Source: Candidatus Gastranaerophilales bacterium (GTDB taxonomy: Bacteria; Cyanobacteriota; Vampirovibrionia; Gastranaerophilales; Gastranaerophilaceae). From it: a stretch of DNA of 64,000 bases. Positions 8,119-16,347 of the stretch are shown piece by piece. Under the pieces are notes generated by a model. It did no database searches, was not told the origin of the DNA, and saw only the letters and a program-made list of their open reading frames with translations. Location of the stretch: positions 1 to 64,000 of the forward strand of contig CALUTM010000001.1 in the NCBI GenBank assembly GCA_944323705.1, read 5' to 3'. A program made the position numbers and the translations under genes. Numbering within the stretch: position 1 is the stretch's first letter; every line of letters starts with the position of its first letter.

Positions 8119-8505
8119 ATGAATAATGTATCATTTATGGGCGGAGAATCAGCAGGAAGTATTGCTAAAACAGGGAAAACGGAATTATCACCGCAGCCCA
8201 GATATAATGCCGTCCCGGAACAAGCTCCTGATAAGGTCTGTTTTAAAGGTAGAGACCATGATGATGGCATACCGTTTTTAGGAAGTTTGGCAAAACTTGC
8301 CGCCGCTGCGGTAGTTATAATCGGGGCTTTAGGTTATGCACATAAAGCCAATGTTGTCGGAAAGTTAAAGGACGGGAAATTAAAAGATTTCTTGCGAAAG
8401 TCCGACAAAATTACGGAGCCTTGCCATAAATGGTGCAGCAAAACAAAAGAATTCGGAACAAAATATTATAATAAAGTTAAAGAGTTTTTCTCCAAAAAGA
8501 GTTAG
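8119..8505 (+). CDS. Small membrane protein with two NFxG-type motifs
   Basis: This 128-residue protein has an N-terminal VSFMGGES (residues 4-11) and a second VCFKGRDH near 43-50. One hydrophobic helix (about 59-76, LAKLAAAAVVIIGALGYA) follows, then a basic helical tail with two cysteines. CGGGAGG six bases upstream of the ATG is a good ribosome-binding site. The function is unknown. It resembles the larger tagged proteins in having a tag, one membrane segment and a basic helical region, and it is preceded by a sigma-28-like promoter. Confidence 0.65.
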   Translation: MNNVSFMGGESAGSIAKTGKTELSPQPRYNAVPEQAPDKVCFKGRDHDDGIPFLGSLAKLAAAAVVIIGALGYAHKANVVGKLKDGKLKDFLRKSDKITEPCHKWCSKTKEFGTKYYNKVKEFFSKKS

Positions 8506-8577
8506 ATGTTTGAAAACTAATGCCTGTTCGCATACATTAACTTGCTATTGCAGCTTCGCAGGCACGTTCGTCATTCT

Positions 8578-8765
8578 AAACTTGATTTCCCCCTTTTTTA
8601 AACATGCGGACTAGTTTGACGTTAAATCTCCGAACTTGATTTGCCCCCTTTTCAAACATGCGGACTAATTGGGCGTAGAGCCTCTAAACTTGATTTCCCC
8701 CCTTTTCAAACATGCGGACTAATTGGGCGTAGAGCCTCCGAACTTGATTTACCCCCTTTAACATG
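8578..8765 (+). repeat. 54-bp dispersed repeat, locus B (three full units and one partial)
   Basis: Units start at 8578, 8633, 8686 and 8741, a period of 53-55 bases. Each reads roughly AACTTGATTTnCCCCC, TTTTnAAA, CATGCGGACTAATTGGGCGT and AGAGCCTCC. Units 2 and 3 are almost identical, so duplication is recent. The array ends about 16 bases before the ATG of the glycosyltransferase gene at 8782, so any promoter for that gene must lie in or upstream of the repeat. Confidence 0.85.
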
Positions 8766-8781
8766 ATACCTTGGATGTTGT

Positions 8782-10614
8782 ATGGAAACATTCGAGACCG
8801 AAACGCACGCAAAAGAAATTGATACAATATATGAAATGTCCAATAACACAATTGATGATATTGTGTTTGATGATGCGGATTTGATGTACGATTTCAAAAC
8901 AAAATTCAGATTGATAAGAAAAGCTGTTTCCTCCTTCTTGAGAAAGAAAAAACAGAAAAATTTTAAAGAAATTTTGTATATAACACTAAAAAACATCCCG
9001 TCTGATTATATTTTGGCTTTTCAAAAACAATACCCCGATAAAGAAATAAAAGTCTTGCAGCCCGTTGACAAAATAAAAGGCAGTGAGAAGTTTCGGTTTG
9101 AATTTTTTTTGCAAAACAGAATGAATACGGCAGTGTTGTACGAACTTCCGCTTAACAGAGATAATATAAAAGTATACGGGCTGTATTCAACGGCTTTTTC
9201 CGGTCAGGATATGACAAGGTTTCAATATCTTGCACCGTTTATTAAGGCTGCAAGAGTTTGTGCGGAAAAATTAAAACCCGATATTGTTCATGCAGATAAT
9301 ATCCCGTTTTTCCTCGGGGCAGAATTTGAACGCAGAAATAATCTTAAAGTTTTTCAAACCGCAGATGATTTTTCTCAAATAGAACTTAATAAATTAGAAA
9401 GTTTTTGGGCAGCAATAAATCTGGTTAACAGGCAAAATATGAAAAAACTTTGCAGAGATAAGATGATTAAAAAATGTATTGCATCGCTCTTTAATTTACA
9501 TAATTCAAAACGGTTTTATCAGATGCGGGAATGTCTGGAGTTCATATACCAAAACTATTTCAAGTTTCGCAAGTATATTGATAAATGTGAAGATATTGAT
9601 GAAAATATTTTGTTTAACCGAATGAATGCCCGTGTGATTAAACTCTTTCCGCAGATGGCATACGGCGATGAAGTGTTTTATAATCCCATGTTCTCTTCCA
9701 TAAAAAAAGCCGATTCATGGGGCACTGTATCCAAAACGTATTATCGGGAAATTTTTCAGCGACCTGAACTTTCAGGGAAAATGTACCCGAGAATTGAAAA
9801 AACAAAATCAAAAAGCTCATACATTTCCTTTGGCTGCACAATTCCAAAAGTCAGACTCTATCAACCGTTTAATTCGGAGAATTTTAGAGAACTGCGTTTG
9901 CGAAACAAAACTTATATTCTTAAAGAATTCTCTGAAGAGAGAATACGAACCAAATTTACCGATATAAGTTTGTTTTTATCAGAGAATCATGCAATCTGCG
10001 GCTATTTAGACTCTTTTTATAATGCCCCGCTTGTGTTTGCCGCATTTACGCCCGATATATTTGCTCAGGGTGTTGATATCGCACTAAATACGATACTCAA
10101 ATTGTTTGAAGAAAACAAAAATATTCAGGTAATAGTTAATATTTCTGACGGGTTAAAAAATCATTATATAAAATCGTGGGTCGAGTTTTTAAACAAAAAT
10201 TCTGCGTTTAAAGGTCGTTGGTTATTTATTGACGGTGAGGTCAATAAGGCACAATTTTTTGCTTCTTCCGATATGACTTTTCTTCCGCAAAGGATGAATG
10301 TGACAACTTCGGACCATTATGTAGCAATGAAATACGGATGTATTCCCATTGCATCAAGAAGCGGAATTTATAACGACACAATTGCGGATATCTTTGATGA
10401 CATAACTAACGGATGCGGATTTAAAACAAAAACATCATTGTTCACTAATGATGACGGCAACCAAATTTATCTGTCAACCGTTCTCAAGGCTTTGAACTTG
10501 TATACCAAAAATCCGGCAAGTTGGAATTTATTGATAAAAAATGCCATCAACTATGATTCAAGTTGGAATTTTGAAAGAATTGAAAAGTTTAATGAAATTT
10601 ACGAAAATCTGTAA
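8782..10614 (+). CDS. Divergent glycogen/starch synthase-like glycosyltransferase
   Basis: This 610-residue protein has a GT-B layout resembling GT5 starch/glycogen synthases: KPDIVHADNIPFFLG near residues 170-185, a central ADSWGTVSKTYYREI near 308-323, and a C-terminal FLPQRMNVTTSDHYVAMKYGCIPIASRSG near 505-533. The latter corresponds to the nucleotide-sugar site (usually PSRFEPCGLxQxxAMxYGxxP). The N-terminal KTGGL nucleotide-binding motif of true GT5 enzymes is not visible, and the usual Glu of the C-terminal site is replaced by Thr/Ser residues. Catalysis may therefore differ or be lost. The first ~70 residues are an acidic, lineage-specific extension. Confidence 0.65.
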   Translation: METFETETHAKEIDTIYEMSNNTIDDIVFDDADLMYDFKTKFRLIRKAVSSFLRKKKQKNFKEILYITLKNIPSDYILAFQKQYPDKEIKVLQPVDKIKGSEKFRFEFFLQNRMNTAVLYELPLNRDNIKVYGLYSTAFSGQDMTRFQYLAPFIKAARVCAEKLKPDIVHADNIPFFLGAEFERRNNLKVFQTADDFSQIELNKLESFWAAINLVNRQNMKKLCRDKMIKKCIASLFNLHNSKRFYQMRECLEFIYQNYFKFRKYIDKCEDIDENILFNRMNARVIKLFPQMAYGDEVFYNPMFSSIKKADSWGTVSKTYYREIFQRPELSGKMYPRIEKTKSKSSYISFGCTIPKVRLYQPFNSENFRELRLRNKTYILKEFSEERIRTKFTDISLFLSENHAICGYLDSFYNAPLVFAAFTPDIFAQGVDIALNTILKLFEENKNIQVIVNISDGLKNHYIKSWVEFLNKNSAFKGRWLFIDGEVNKAQFFASSDMTFLPQRMNVTTSDHYVAMKYGCIPIASRSGIYNDTIADIFDDITNGCGFKTKTSLFTNDDGNQIYLSTVLKALNLYTKNPASWNLLIKNAINYDSSWNFERIEKFNEIYENL

Positions 10615-10668
10615 ACTACCCTGTAATATCTATGAGAGGATATTTATCCTTATTGACCAGACAGAGAG

Positions 10669-10698
10669 TTGACAAAAATGAAAAAATAATTGTATACT
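10669..10698 (+). promoter_or_regulatory. Consensus sigma-70 promoter of the serine leader
   Basis: TTGACA (10669-10674), an 18-base spacer and TATACT (10693-10698) form a strong vegetative promoter. The expected transcription start, about seven bases after the -10 box, coincides with ATG 10705, so the leader ORF would be translated from a leaderless mRNA. Confidence 0.75.
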
Positions 10699-10704
10699 GA
10701 TTCT

Positions 10705-10767
10705 ATGCAAAATTTATACTTAAACAATTCATCATCCTCATCATCCGGGTCGTCGGGACTTTGGTGA
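10705..10767 (+). CDS. Serine-rich 20-residue leader peptide
   Basis: This ORF of 20 codons plus TGA has six consecutive Ser codons (10729-10746), then Gly-Ser-Ser-Gly-Leu-Trp. Eight of 20 residues are Ser, using TCA, TCC and TCG. It has no Shine-Dalgarno sequence but sits at the predicted transcription start. CGGGAC near its 3' end (10754-10759) is complementary to GTCCCG in the 5' arm of the downstream terminator (10811-10816). A ribosome stalled on the Ser run would leave CGGGAC free to block the terminator, while a ribosome at the stop codon would cover it. This is classic attenuator geometry. That it senses seryl-tRNA is inference. Confidence 0.6.
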   Translation: MQNLYLNNSSSSSSGSSGLW

Positions 10768-10807
10768 TATTTTGATGTGAAGTTTTAAGTCAAACCAAGT
10801 TTTTCAT

Positions 10808-10845
10808 AAGGTCCCGTTTATTATTAATAAACGGGACCTTTTTTT
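10808..10845 (+). terminator. Strong intrinsic terminator/attenuator before the 506-residue gene
   Basis: A 33-base near-perfect palindrome (10808-10840, core GGTCCCGTTTATT) is followed by a T-run. It lies between the serine leader ORF and ATG 10862, and no other promoter is evident after it. Expression of the downstream gene would then need read-through. Confidence 0.85.
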
Positions 10846-10861
10846 GTTGAAAGGGTAAAAT

Positions 10862-12382
10862 ATGAAAATTACAAACAATAATTTAAATTTCAAAGGAGCA
10901 GGAGTGCTGACGGCAGCGTTAAGATGCTGTGACAAGAACGAAATAGTTAACGCAGTCGGACTTGATATTGGTGCAATGGTTATCCCGAGAACGTACTACG
11001 ACACTAAAGCAAGAAATAAGTATGCCGGTGCCGAAACTTTTTTCAGAGAAGCTTGCGGAACTTTTATTAACTGTTTATCTGCCGGAATTTTTGCGGGAAT
11101 AATTGCCAAAATAGCGGCAAAAGATTATAAAATTAATCCTAAAAGTTGGTACACCCGAGATTCTTTAGACACGCTGAATGCAGCTTGGAACGGAACTGTA
11201 GAGGGATATGCGGGAAACGTATTGAAAAATCTTTCAGGGCATGACGGGAGAAAAATCAATGAATTTAAAAACATCGATTGGAATAATATCGAATGGATTG
11301 ATGAAAAAGGTTGGGAAAAAATAAACTGGAAAAACGAAGATTACAAAACCACTGCTGAAAATCTGAAATCAAAAGAGGGGTTTATAAATACTCTTACAAA
11401 AATAATTAAAGACAAAAATATTTCACAAACAGATAAAAAGAACGCCCTATCTATAATGGAGATGAGACTCACCAATGCACTCGGAGCGGAAAGAAATACT
11501 GAAGTAAATATTAACGGTCACAAGCTTTCCGCAAAGTTAGAAAACATTCTGCGTGATACGGTTGATATGGGGAAAGATGTTCTCGGGAAAAAAGATACGG
11601 AACAAATAATTAATAAAATTAAAAAAGTTAATAAGATAAAGACTTTTGGTGCCATTGCGGGCTCTTGCGTGCTCGGACTTACTAATCAATACATAAATCG
11701 CAAAATCACCGAAAAACGAACAGGAAAAAAGGGATTTGTAGGCGATGTTGATTTTACGTCAGAATTAAGAAAAGAACTTAAAAAGGATGAAACTCTTTGG
11801 TACAAAAAGATTGGTGCAAGTGTTTTAATGGCAGGCATGGTATTCAGTGCAATGGGGGTAAAAAACCTTAAGCAGTTTGCCCGAAAACTTGAATTTTCCG
11901 GGCCCGTTACAAGCGGCAATGCTATTAAAACCGTTTATGCTTCAACAATCATCGGAAGATTTTTGGCAGCAGATAACGGAACCGAACTTAGAGAATCTAT
12001 GACAAGAGATTATTTAGGTTTTCTTAACTGGCTTGTCTTGGGCGGTTTTGTTGCCAAAGGGGTTGCAAACCTTTTGGACAGAAAAGGGGAAAATTTATTT
12101 AACTATAGTCCGAAAGCCGACAAAGCACATGGAGTTATTAAGCCGAACCCTCAATCCCGCTCGCTCGGGTTTAGAAAAATAAAGTTTTGGCTTAATGATA
12201 TGACGCTAAAGACTCATAATGAAATAACCGCTAAGGGAAGCAAGTTTGCGAATAAAAATATGTGGAAACTTAACCTTGCACATATATCGGGAATTGCATA
12301 TTCTGCAATTGTTCTGGGATTATTGCTTCCAATGTTAAATGCACGTATTACACAAAAACAGGCTAAAAATTATAAAGTTTAA
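10862..12382 (+). CDS. Lineage-specific protein with NFKG motif, attenuator-controlled
   Basis: This 506-residue protein is of unknown function. Residues 9-15 read LNFKGAG, the clearest copy of the N-terminal motif in this window. Hydrophobic segments occur near 70-90, 258-276, 320-338 and 480-500, separated by lysine-rich helical stretches. A repeated short theme, IDWNNIEWIDEKGWEKINW, lies near 138-156. GAAAGGG about eight bases upstream of the ATG is the ribosome-binding site. The gene sits behind a leader peptide and terminator, so its expression may be conditional. It resembles the protein at 4135 in overall plan. The 3' end overlaps the convergent gene at 12363. Confidence 0.65.
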   Translation: MKITNNNLNFKGAGVLTAALRCCDKNEIVNAVGLDIGAMVIPRTYYDTKARNKYAGAETFFREACGTFINCLSAGIFAGIIAKIAAKDYKINPKSWYTRDSLDTLNAAWNGTVEGYAGNVLKNLSGHDGRKINEFKNIDWNNIEWIDEKGWEKINWKNEDYKTTAENLKSKEGFINTLTKIIKDKNISQTDKKNALSIMEMRLTNALGAERNTEVNINGHKLSAKLENILRDTVDMGKDVLGKKDTEQIINKIKKVNKIKTFGAIAGSCVLGLTNQYINRKITEKRTGKKGFVGDVDFTSELRKELKKDETLWYKKIGASVLMAGMVFSAMGVKNLKQFARKLEFSGPVTSGNAIKTVYASTIIGRFLAADNGTELRESMTRDYLGFLNWLVLGGFVAKGVANLLDRKGENLFNYSPKADKAHGVIKPNPQSRSLGFRKIKFWLNDMTLKTHNEITAKGSKFANKNMWKLNLAHISGIAYSAIVLGLLLPMLNARITQKQAKNYKV

Positions 12383-12770
12383 ATGCAAATTTTTGCAACT
12401 TTGTCATTTTGGGTATAATTTCACCCAATGTCACAAAACGGCAGTCAATCAAATTCATACGTGCCTTACCCGTTTTGGGATAAAGTTTTTTGTACTGAGA
12501 TACAAAAATGTCATTTTTTTCCTTCACTTCCGGGAAATTAAACATTATCTTCTGATTTGTTAAAAATTTTGGAGAATCAGGGATTGGGCTTTGTTGTTCC
12601 CTTCTTGCCAATAAACCTCTTGTGGGATTATGTATACAATCATCCAAATGATTAAGTGTCGATTCTATTTGTTCTTTTGAAACAATGGAGTCGGAGTCTA
12701 AATTAGCATTGTGCAGAAAAGCATTTTTTCTTATACTGTCATACGGACTTGCACCTTCCGTTATTTTCAT
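12363..12770 (-). CDS. Hypothetical 135-residue protein
   Basis: The ORF extends to 12803, but the internal ATG at 12770 (MKITEGASPYDSIRK) has GAAAGGGG seven bases upstream and is the likely start. The product is soluble, with no signal peptide, membrane helix or known domain. It contains IESTLNHLDDCIHNPTRGLL near the middle. It is convergent with the tagged 506-residue gene, overlapping it by 20 bases, and divergent from mraY. Similar MKIT... starts are common to lineage-specific proteins here. The function is unknown. Confidence 0.55.
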   Translation of the reverse strand: MKITEGASPYDSIRKNAFLHNANLDSDSIVSKEQIESTLNHLDDCIHNPTRGLLARREQQSPIPDSPKFLTNQKIMFNFPEVKEKNDIFVSQYKKLYPKTGKARMNLIDCRFVTLGEIIPKMTKLQKFAFKLYNF

Positions 12771-12880
12771 ATTTATCCCCTTTCGGTGTAGTAATTCTAA
12801 CACTTTTTGGGTGGTTTAGTCAATATATACATCATTTTCTTTTTGAGGTAATATGTAGGATAATAAGGAGAAGTTTAATT

Positions 12881-13840
12881 ATGATAATGTTTGCGGTAGC
12901 GTTGCTTTTGAGTATGGTTTTATGCCTTCTGTTCGGTGTACCGTACATAGATTTTTTAAGAAAGAAAACAATCGGTCAATATATTTTGGACGTTGCACCC
13001 GAAGCTCACGCAAAAAAAGCGGGCACTCCTACAACGGGCGGAGTTTTTATAATAGCCGCAATAATCATTGCATCAATTATTACTCTTCTTATGGCTCAAC
13101 AGATGGACAATTCTGCCTGGATAATCATAATTACGCTTCTATTTATGGCTCTTGCGGGATTTCAGGATGATTATCTTAAGCTAAAAGGTCACGAAAACAA
13201 GGGTTTGAGCCCGAGAGGAAAATTAATAAGACAAATTTTGATTGCACTTATCCCTACGGTTTATGCAATGCAGCACTATGGTACGGTCATAACTCTCGGC
13301 TACAAGACTTTCGATTTGGGAATTTTATATCCTGTTTTTACGGTTTTTGTAGTAACGGGAGCCTCTAACGCATATAACTTGACAGACGGGCTTGACGGTT
13401 TGGCAGCATCAACGGGGATTCCCGCATTTCTTGCTTGCGGTCTGATTGCATTTGCGGGCGGTCATAATGCCGCAGCAATTGTCGCGGCAACGGTAATAGG
13501 TGCTTTAATCGGATTTTTAAAATACAATAAGCCTAAGGCTCAGGTGTTTATGGGAGATACGGGCTCTCTTGCACTGGGAGGACTTTTGGGCACGTTAGCG
13601 GTTGTCGGAAGGTGCGAAATTCTTTTGGCTTTGTTTGGAGGAGTGTTTGTTATAGAAACATTGTCCGTAATTTTGCAAGTTACAAGTTTCAAACTCACGG
13701 GGAAAAGGATATTCAAAATGTCACCCATTCATCATCACTTCGAACTTTGCGGACATTCCGAAACAAGGATAGTAAAAGAGTTTACTCTTGTTTCATTTAT
13801 CTTTTCCGCTGCAGCGGTTATTTTGAATTTTATTTTATAA
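12881..13840 (+). CDS. mraY: Phospho-N-acetylmuramoyl-pentapeptide transferase MraY
   Basis: MraY transfers phospho-MurNAc-pentapeptide to undecaprenyl phosphate to make lipid I in the inner membrane. Signatures are KKAGTPTTGG near residue 45, FQDDYLKL with the catalytic Asp pair near 95, NAYNLTDGLDGLA near 160, FMGDTGSLALGG near 222 and MSPIHHHFE near 280. About ten membrane helices are predicted. The ORF extends to 12749, but ATG 12881 has AAGGAG ten bases upstream and gives a normal 319-residue enzyme. It is the first gene of the run mraY-murD-ftsW-murG. Confidence 0.96.
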   Translation: MIMFAVALLLSMVLCLLFGVPYIDFLRKKTIGQYILDVAPEAHAKKAGTPTTGGVFIIAAIIIASIITLLMAQQMDNSAWIIIITLLFMALAGFQDDYLKLKGHENKGLSPRGKLIRQILIALIPTVYAMQHYGTVITLGYKTFDLGILYPVFTVFVVTGASNAYNLTDGLDGLAASTGIPAFLACGLIAFAGGHNAAAIVAATVIGALIGFLKYNKPKAQVFMGDTGSLALGGLLGTLAVVGRCEILLALFGGVFVIETLSVILQVTSFKLTGKRIFKMSPIHHHFELCGHSETRIVKEFTLVSFIFSAAAVILNFIL

Positions 13841-13898
13841 AAAATATTCACGGTAAGTTAATGTTTGCGTTAAAATTAGAACGATTTGGAGAATAGTT

Positions 13899-15215
13899 AT
13901 GAGAGAAAAAGTTTTAATTTTAGGTTTGTCCAACAGCGGTATTGCAGCCGCCGAGTGTGCAGTAAATAAAGGATATGACGTATACATAACGGAATCTAAA
14001 AGTATCGGCGATATACGTGAAGAATACCGCAGCAGGCTTGAAGATTTAGAATCCAAGGGAATAAAAATAGAGACCGGAGGACATAGCGAAAAATTTATTG
14101 AGGGAGCGAAATTTGCCGTAACAAGTCCGGGAATTCCGCCCAAATCTGATATTTTTAGACGTTTGAACGAAAAGGGAATAAAGATAATTTCCGAAATTGA
14201 GTTTGCATACATTAATACAAAAACTCCGTTCATTGCAATCACCGGAACAAACGGCAAAACTACTACTACATCTCTTGTTTCACATATTTTAAGTCAAAAA
14301 TTTTCGGCTCCGGTTTGTGGTAATATAGGTGTTCCTCCGTCTTCGTTAGCGGATGAAAAACACGATTTTTTGGTGTGTGAAGTAAGTTCCTTTCAGGCAC
14401 AAATGACAGAAAAATTCAAGGCAAAAATTGCCTGTTGGACAAATTTTACGCCCGACCATATTGACTGGCATGATGGACTGGAAAATTATTTTAAAGCCAA
14501 GGCTAAACTGTTTCTTCCGCCTCAGGAACCAGAGTTTGCGGTATTAAATGCTAAGGATGAAAGACTGAGAGAGTTTGCTAAACAATGTAAAAATGTCGTA
14601 TTTTTTGATGATGAAAAAGATTGCGGAATAAAAGACAATGCAATCTGTTACAAAGGGGAAGAAATAATACGGCTGAGCGACTGTCCTCTTGTCGGACACC
14701 ATAATTACCAAAACATTATGTGCGGAATAATTATAGCAAAACTTTTGGGGATGAATAATGCAGATATTCGCGACAAAATTATGAGCTTTAAATCCCCTGA
14801 ACATCGATTGGAAAAAGTGCGTGAAATGAACGGCATAACCTTCTACAACGACTCTAAAGCAACAAATCCAGAAGCTTCAATTGTTGCAATAGATTCTTTT
14901 AACAATCAGGATGTTGCCCTTATTCTGGGCGGAAGGGACAAAAACACCGACTTAACCGAGATGTGCAAGTCCATAAATAAGCATATTAAAACTGTTTTAC
15001 TCATTGGAGAGGCGACCGAAAGGTTTGAAGAAAATCTGGTAAAAAACGGATTTAGTAATATAATAAAAGAACACACGCTTGAGGAAGCCGTTGATAAAGC
15101 AATAAGCCTAAAACCTGATGTAGTGCTTCTCTCTCCCGCCTGTGCAAGTTTCGATATGTTCAAAAGCTATGAACACAGAGGAGAAGTTTTTAAAGAATAT
15201 GTCCTTTCAAAATAA
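13899..15215 (+). CDS. murD: UDP-N-acetylmuramoylalanine-D-glutamate ligase MurD
   Basis: The 438-residue cytoplasmic enzyme adds D-Glu to UDP-MurNAc-L-Ala. It has an N-terminal Rossmann-like domain (LGLSNSGIAAAECA), the ATP loop ITGTNGKTTTTSL near residues 114-126, VCEVSSFQAQ near 157, NFTPDHIDWH near 182, and FYNDSKATNPEA near 313 in the C-terminal ligase domain. TGGAGAA lies nine bases before the ATG. The end overlaps the ftsW start by 17 bases. Confidence 0.96.
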   Translation: MREKVLILGLSNSGIAAAECAVNKGYDVYITESKSIGDIREEYRSRLEDLESKGIKIETGGHSEKFIEGAKFAVTSPGIPPKSDIFRRLNEKGIKIISEIEFAYINTKTPFIAITGTNGKTTTTSLVSHILSQKFSAPVCGNIGVPPSSLADEKHDFLVCEVSSFQAQMTEKFKAKIACWTNFTPDHIDWHDGLENYFKAKAKLFLPPQEPEFAVLNAKDERLREFAKQCKNVVFFDDEKDCGIKDNAICYKGEEIIRLSDCPLVGHHNYQNIMCGIIIAKLLGMNNADIRDKIMSFKSPEHRLEKVREMNGITFYNDSKATNPEASIVAIDSFNNQDVALILGGRDKNTDLTEMCKSINKHIKTVLLIGEATERFEENLVKNGFSNIIKEHTLEEAVDKAISLKPDVVLLSPACASFDMFKSYEHRGEVFKEYVLSK

Positions 15216-16347
15216 CAACACCGAAAAAATGAGTACTCAAAATATGCAGTCGGACAGACCGCTTATGGTTGCGGTGATTTTTCTTGTTGTTATAGGGCTT
15301 ATGTCTATTTTTTCGGCAAGTGCTCCAAAATGTATAGAGATGGGGCTCAATCCGGCACGATTTCTCATTCAACAGATTTTCGGGGTTATTGTCGGATTAA
15401 TCGGGCTTAAATTTTTATCAAATTTTCACTATAAAAAACTTATGACCTATACGCTGCCGTTTGCGGCTTTTGTCATTATTATGCTGATTCTGGTTAAAGT
15501 TGCAGGTGTAACGGTTAACGGTGCACAGAGATGGATTAATATAGGTCCTCTGAGTTTACAACCGTCCGAGTTTGCAAAACCTGCTGTTGTAATGCTTCTT
15601 GCGGGAGTATTTTATAAAAACACAAACCTTTTGGACAACAACAAAATTGTAGCTGCATTTATACCGATACTCATTATGACGGCTCTTATTTTTACTCAGC
15701 CAAACTTGAGTATGGTTTTGCTTTTGCTTGCAACCTCAATTGCCATATATATATGTGCGGGAGGCTCCATTCAACTTATTGTATACGGGCTCTGTGCTCT
15801 CATTCCGCTTTTACTTTTTAAAGGCTTAAAAGGGTATCAATCTTCAAGAATTATAACCTGGCTTCATCCCGAAGCAGATCCGTTGGGTGCCGGATACAAT
15901 ATAATCCAATCTCTTGTTGCATTCGCGTCCGGCGGACTTTACGGAGTCGGGTACGGAAGCTCAAAACAAAAACTTGCTTGGCTTCCTGAGGCACATACGG
16001 ATTTTATTTTTGCAGTAATAGGAGAAGAACACGGATTTATCGGCTGCCTGTTAATTATATGTTTATTTTGGACAATATTACAACGAGGTTTTGTAATTGC
16101 GGTAAAATGTCAGGACATGTACGGAAAACTGCTTGCATTAGGTCTGACTTTTTCAATATGTTTTCAGGGATTTCTTAATATGTGGGTCGCAAGCTCATTT
16201 GTTCCCGCAACAGGTGTACCGATGCCGTTTATAAGTTACGGCGGTTCATCCATTATGGTATCATTATGGATGGTAGGAATTTTGTTAAATATATCAAAAG
16301 ATAATGTAAAGAGGGTAAGGTTCGGAAATGTCAGAAATATACAATAG
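15199..16347 (+). CDS. ftsW: FtsW/RodA-family lipid II polymerase FtsW
   Basis: This SEDS-family glycosyltransferase has ten predicted membrane helices. Motifs are VNGAQRWINIGPLSLQPSEFAKPA, PNLSMVLLL with the catalytic-type region, QSLVAFASGGLYGVGYG, LPEAHTDFIFAVIGEEHGFIG and VPATGVPMPFISYGGSS. Its place between murD and murG identifies it as FtsW rather than RodA. The ORF is open from 15142. I prefer ATG 15199 because GAGGAG lies upstream and the earlier codons lie deep within murD. It overlaps murG by 20 bases. Confidence 0.93.
   Translation: MSFQNNNTEKMSTQNMQSDRPLMVAVIFLVVIGLMSIFSASAPKCIEMGLNPARFLIQQIFGVIVGLIGLKFLSNFHYKKLMTYTLPFAAFVIIMLILVKVAGVTVNGAQRWINIGPLSLQPSEFAKPAVVMLLAGVFYKNTNLLDNNKIVAAFIPILIMTALIFTQPNLSMVLLLLATSIAIYICAGGSIQLIVYGLCALIPLLLFKGLKGYQSSRIITWLHPEADPLGAGYNIIQSLVAFASGGLYGVGYGSSKQKLAWLPEAHTDFIFAVIGEEHGFIGCLLIICLFWTILQRGFVIAVKCQDMYGKLLALGLTFSICFQGFLNMWVASSFVPATGVPMPFISYGGSSIMVSLWMVGILLNISKDNVKRVRFGNVRNIQ

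Noticed and set aside
8578-8765. Possible CRISPR array from the regular tandem units
   Set aside because: The whole 54-base unit repeats with no unique spacers between identical repeats, and no cas genes are in the window.
12749-12880. Long N-terminus for MraY from 12749
   Set aside because: The added residues are not MraY-like and overlap the divergent gene's start; a good ribosome-binding site precedes ATG 12881.
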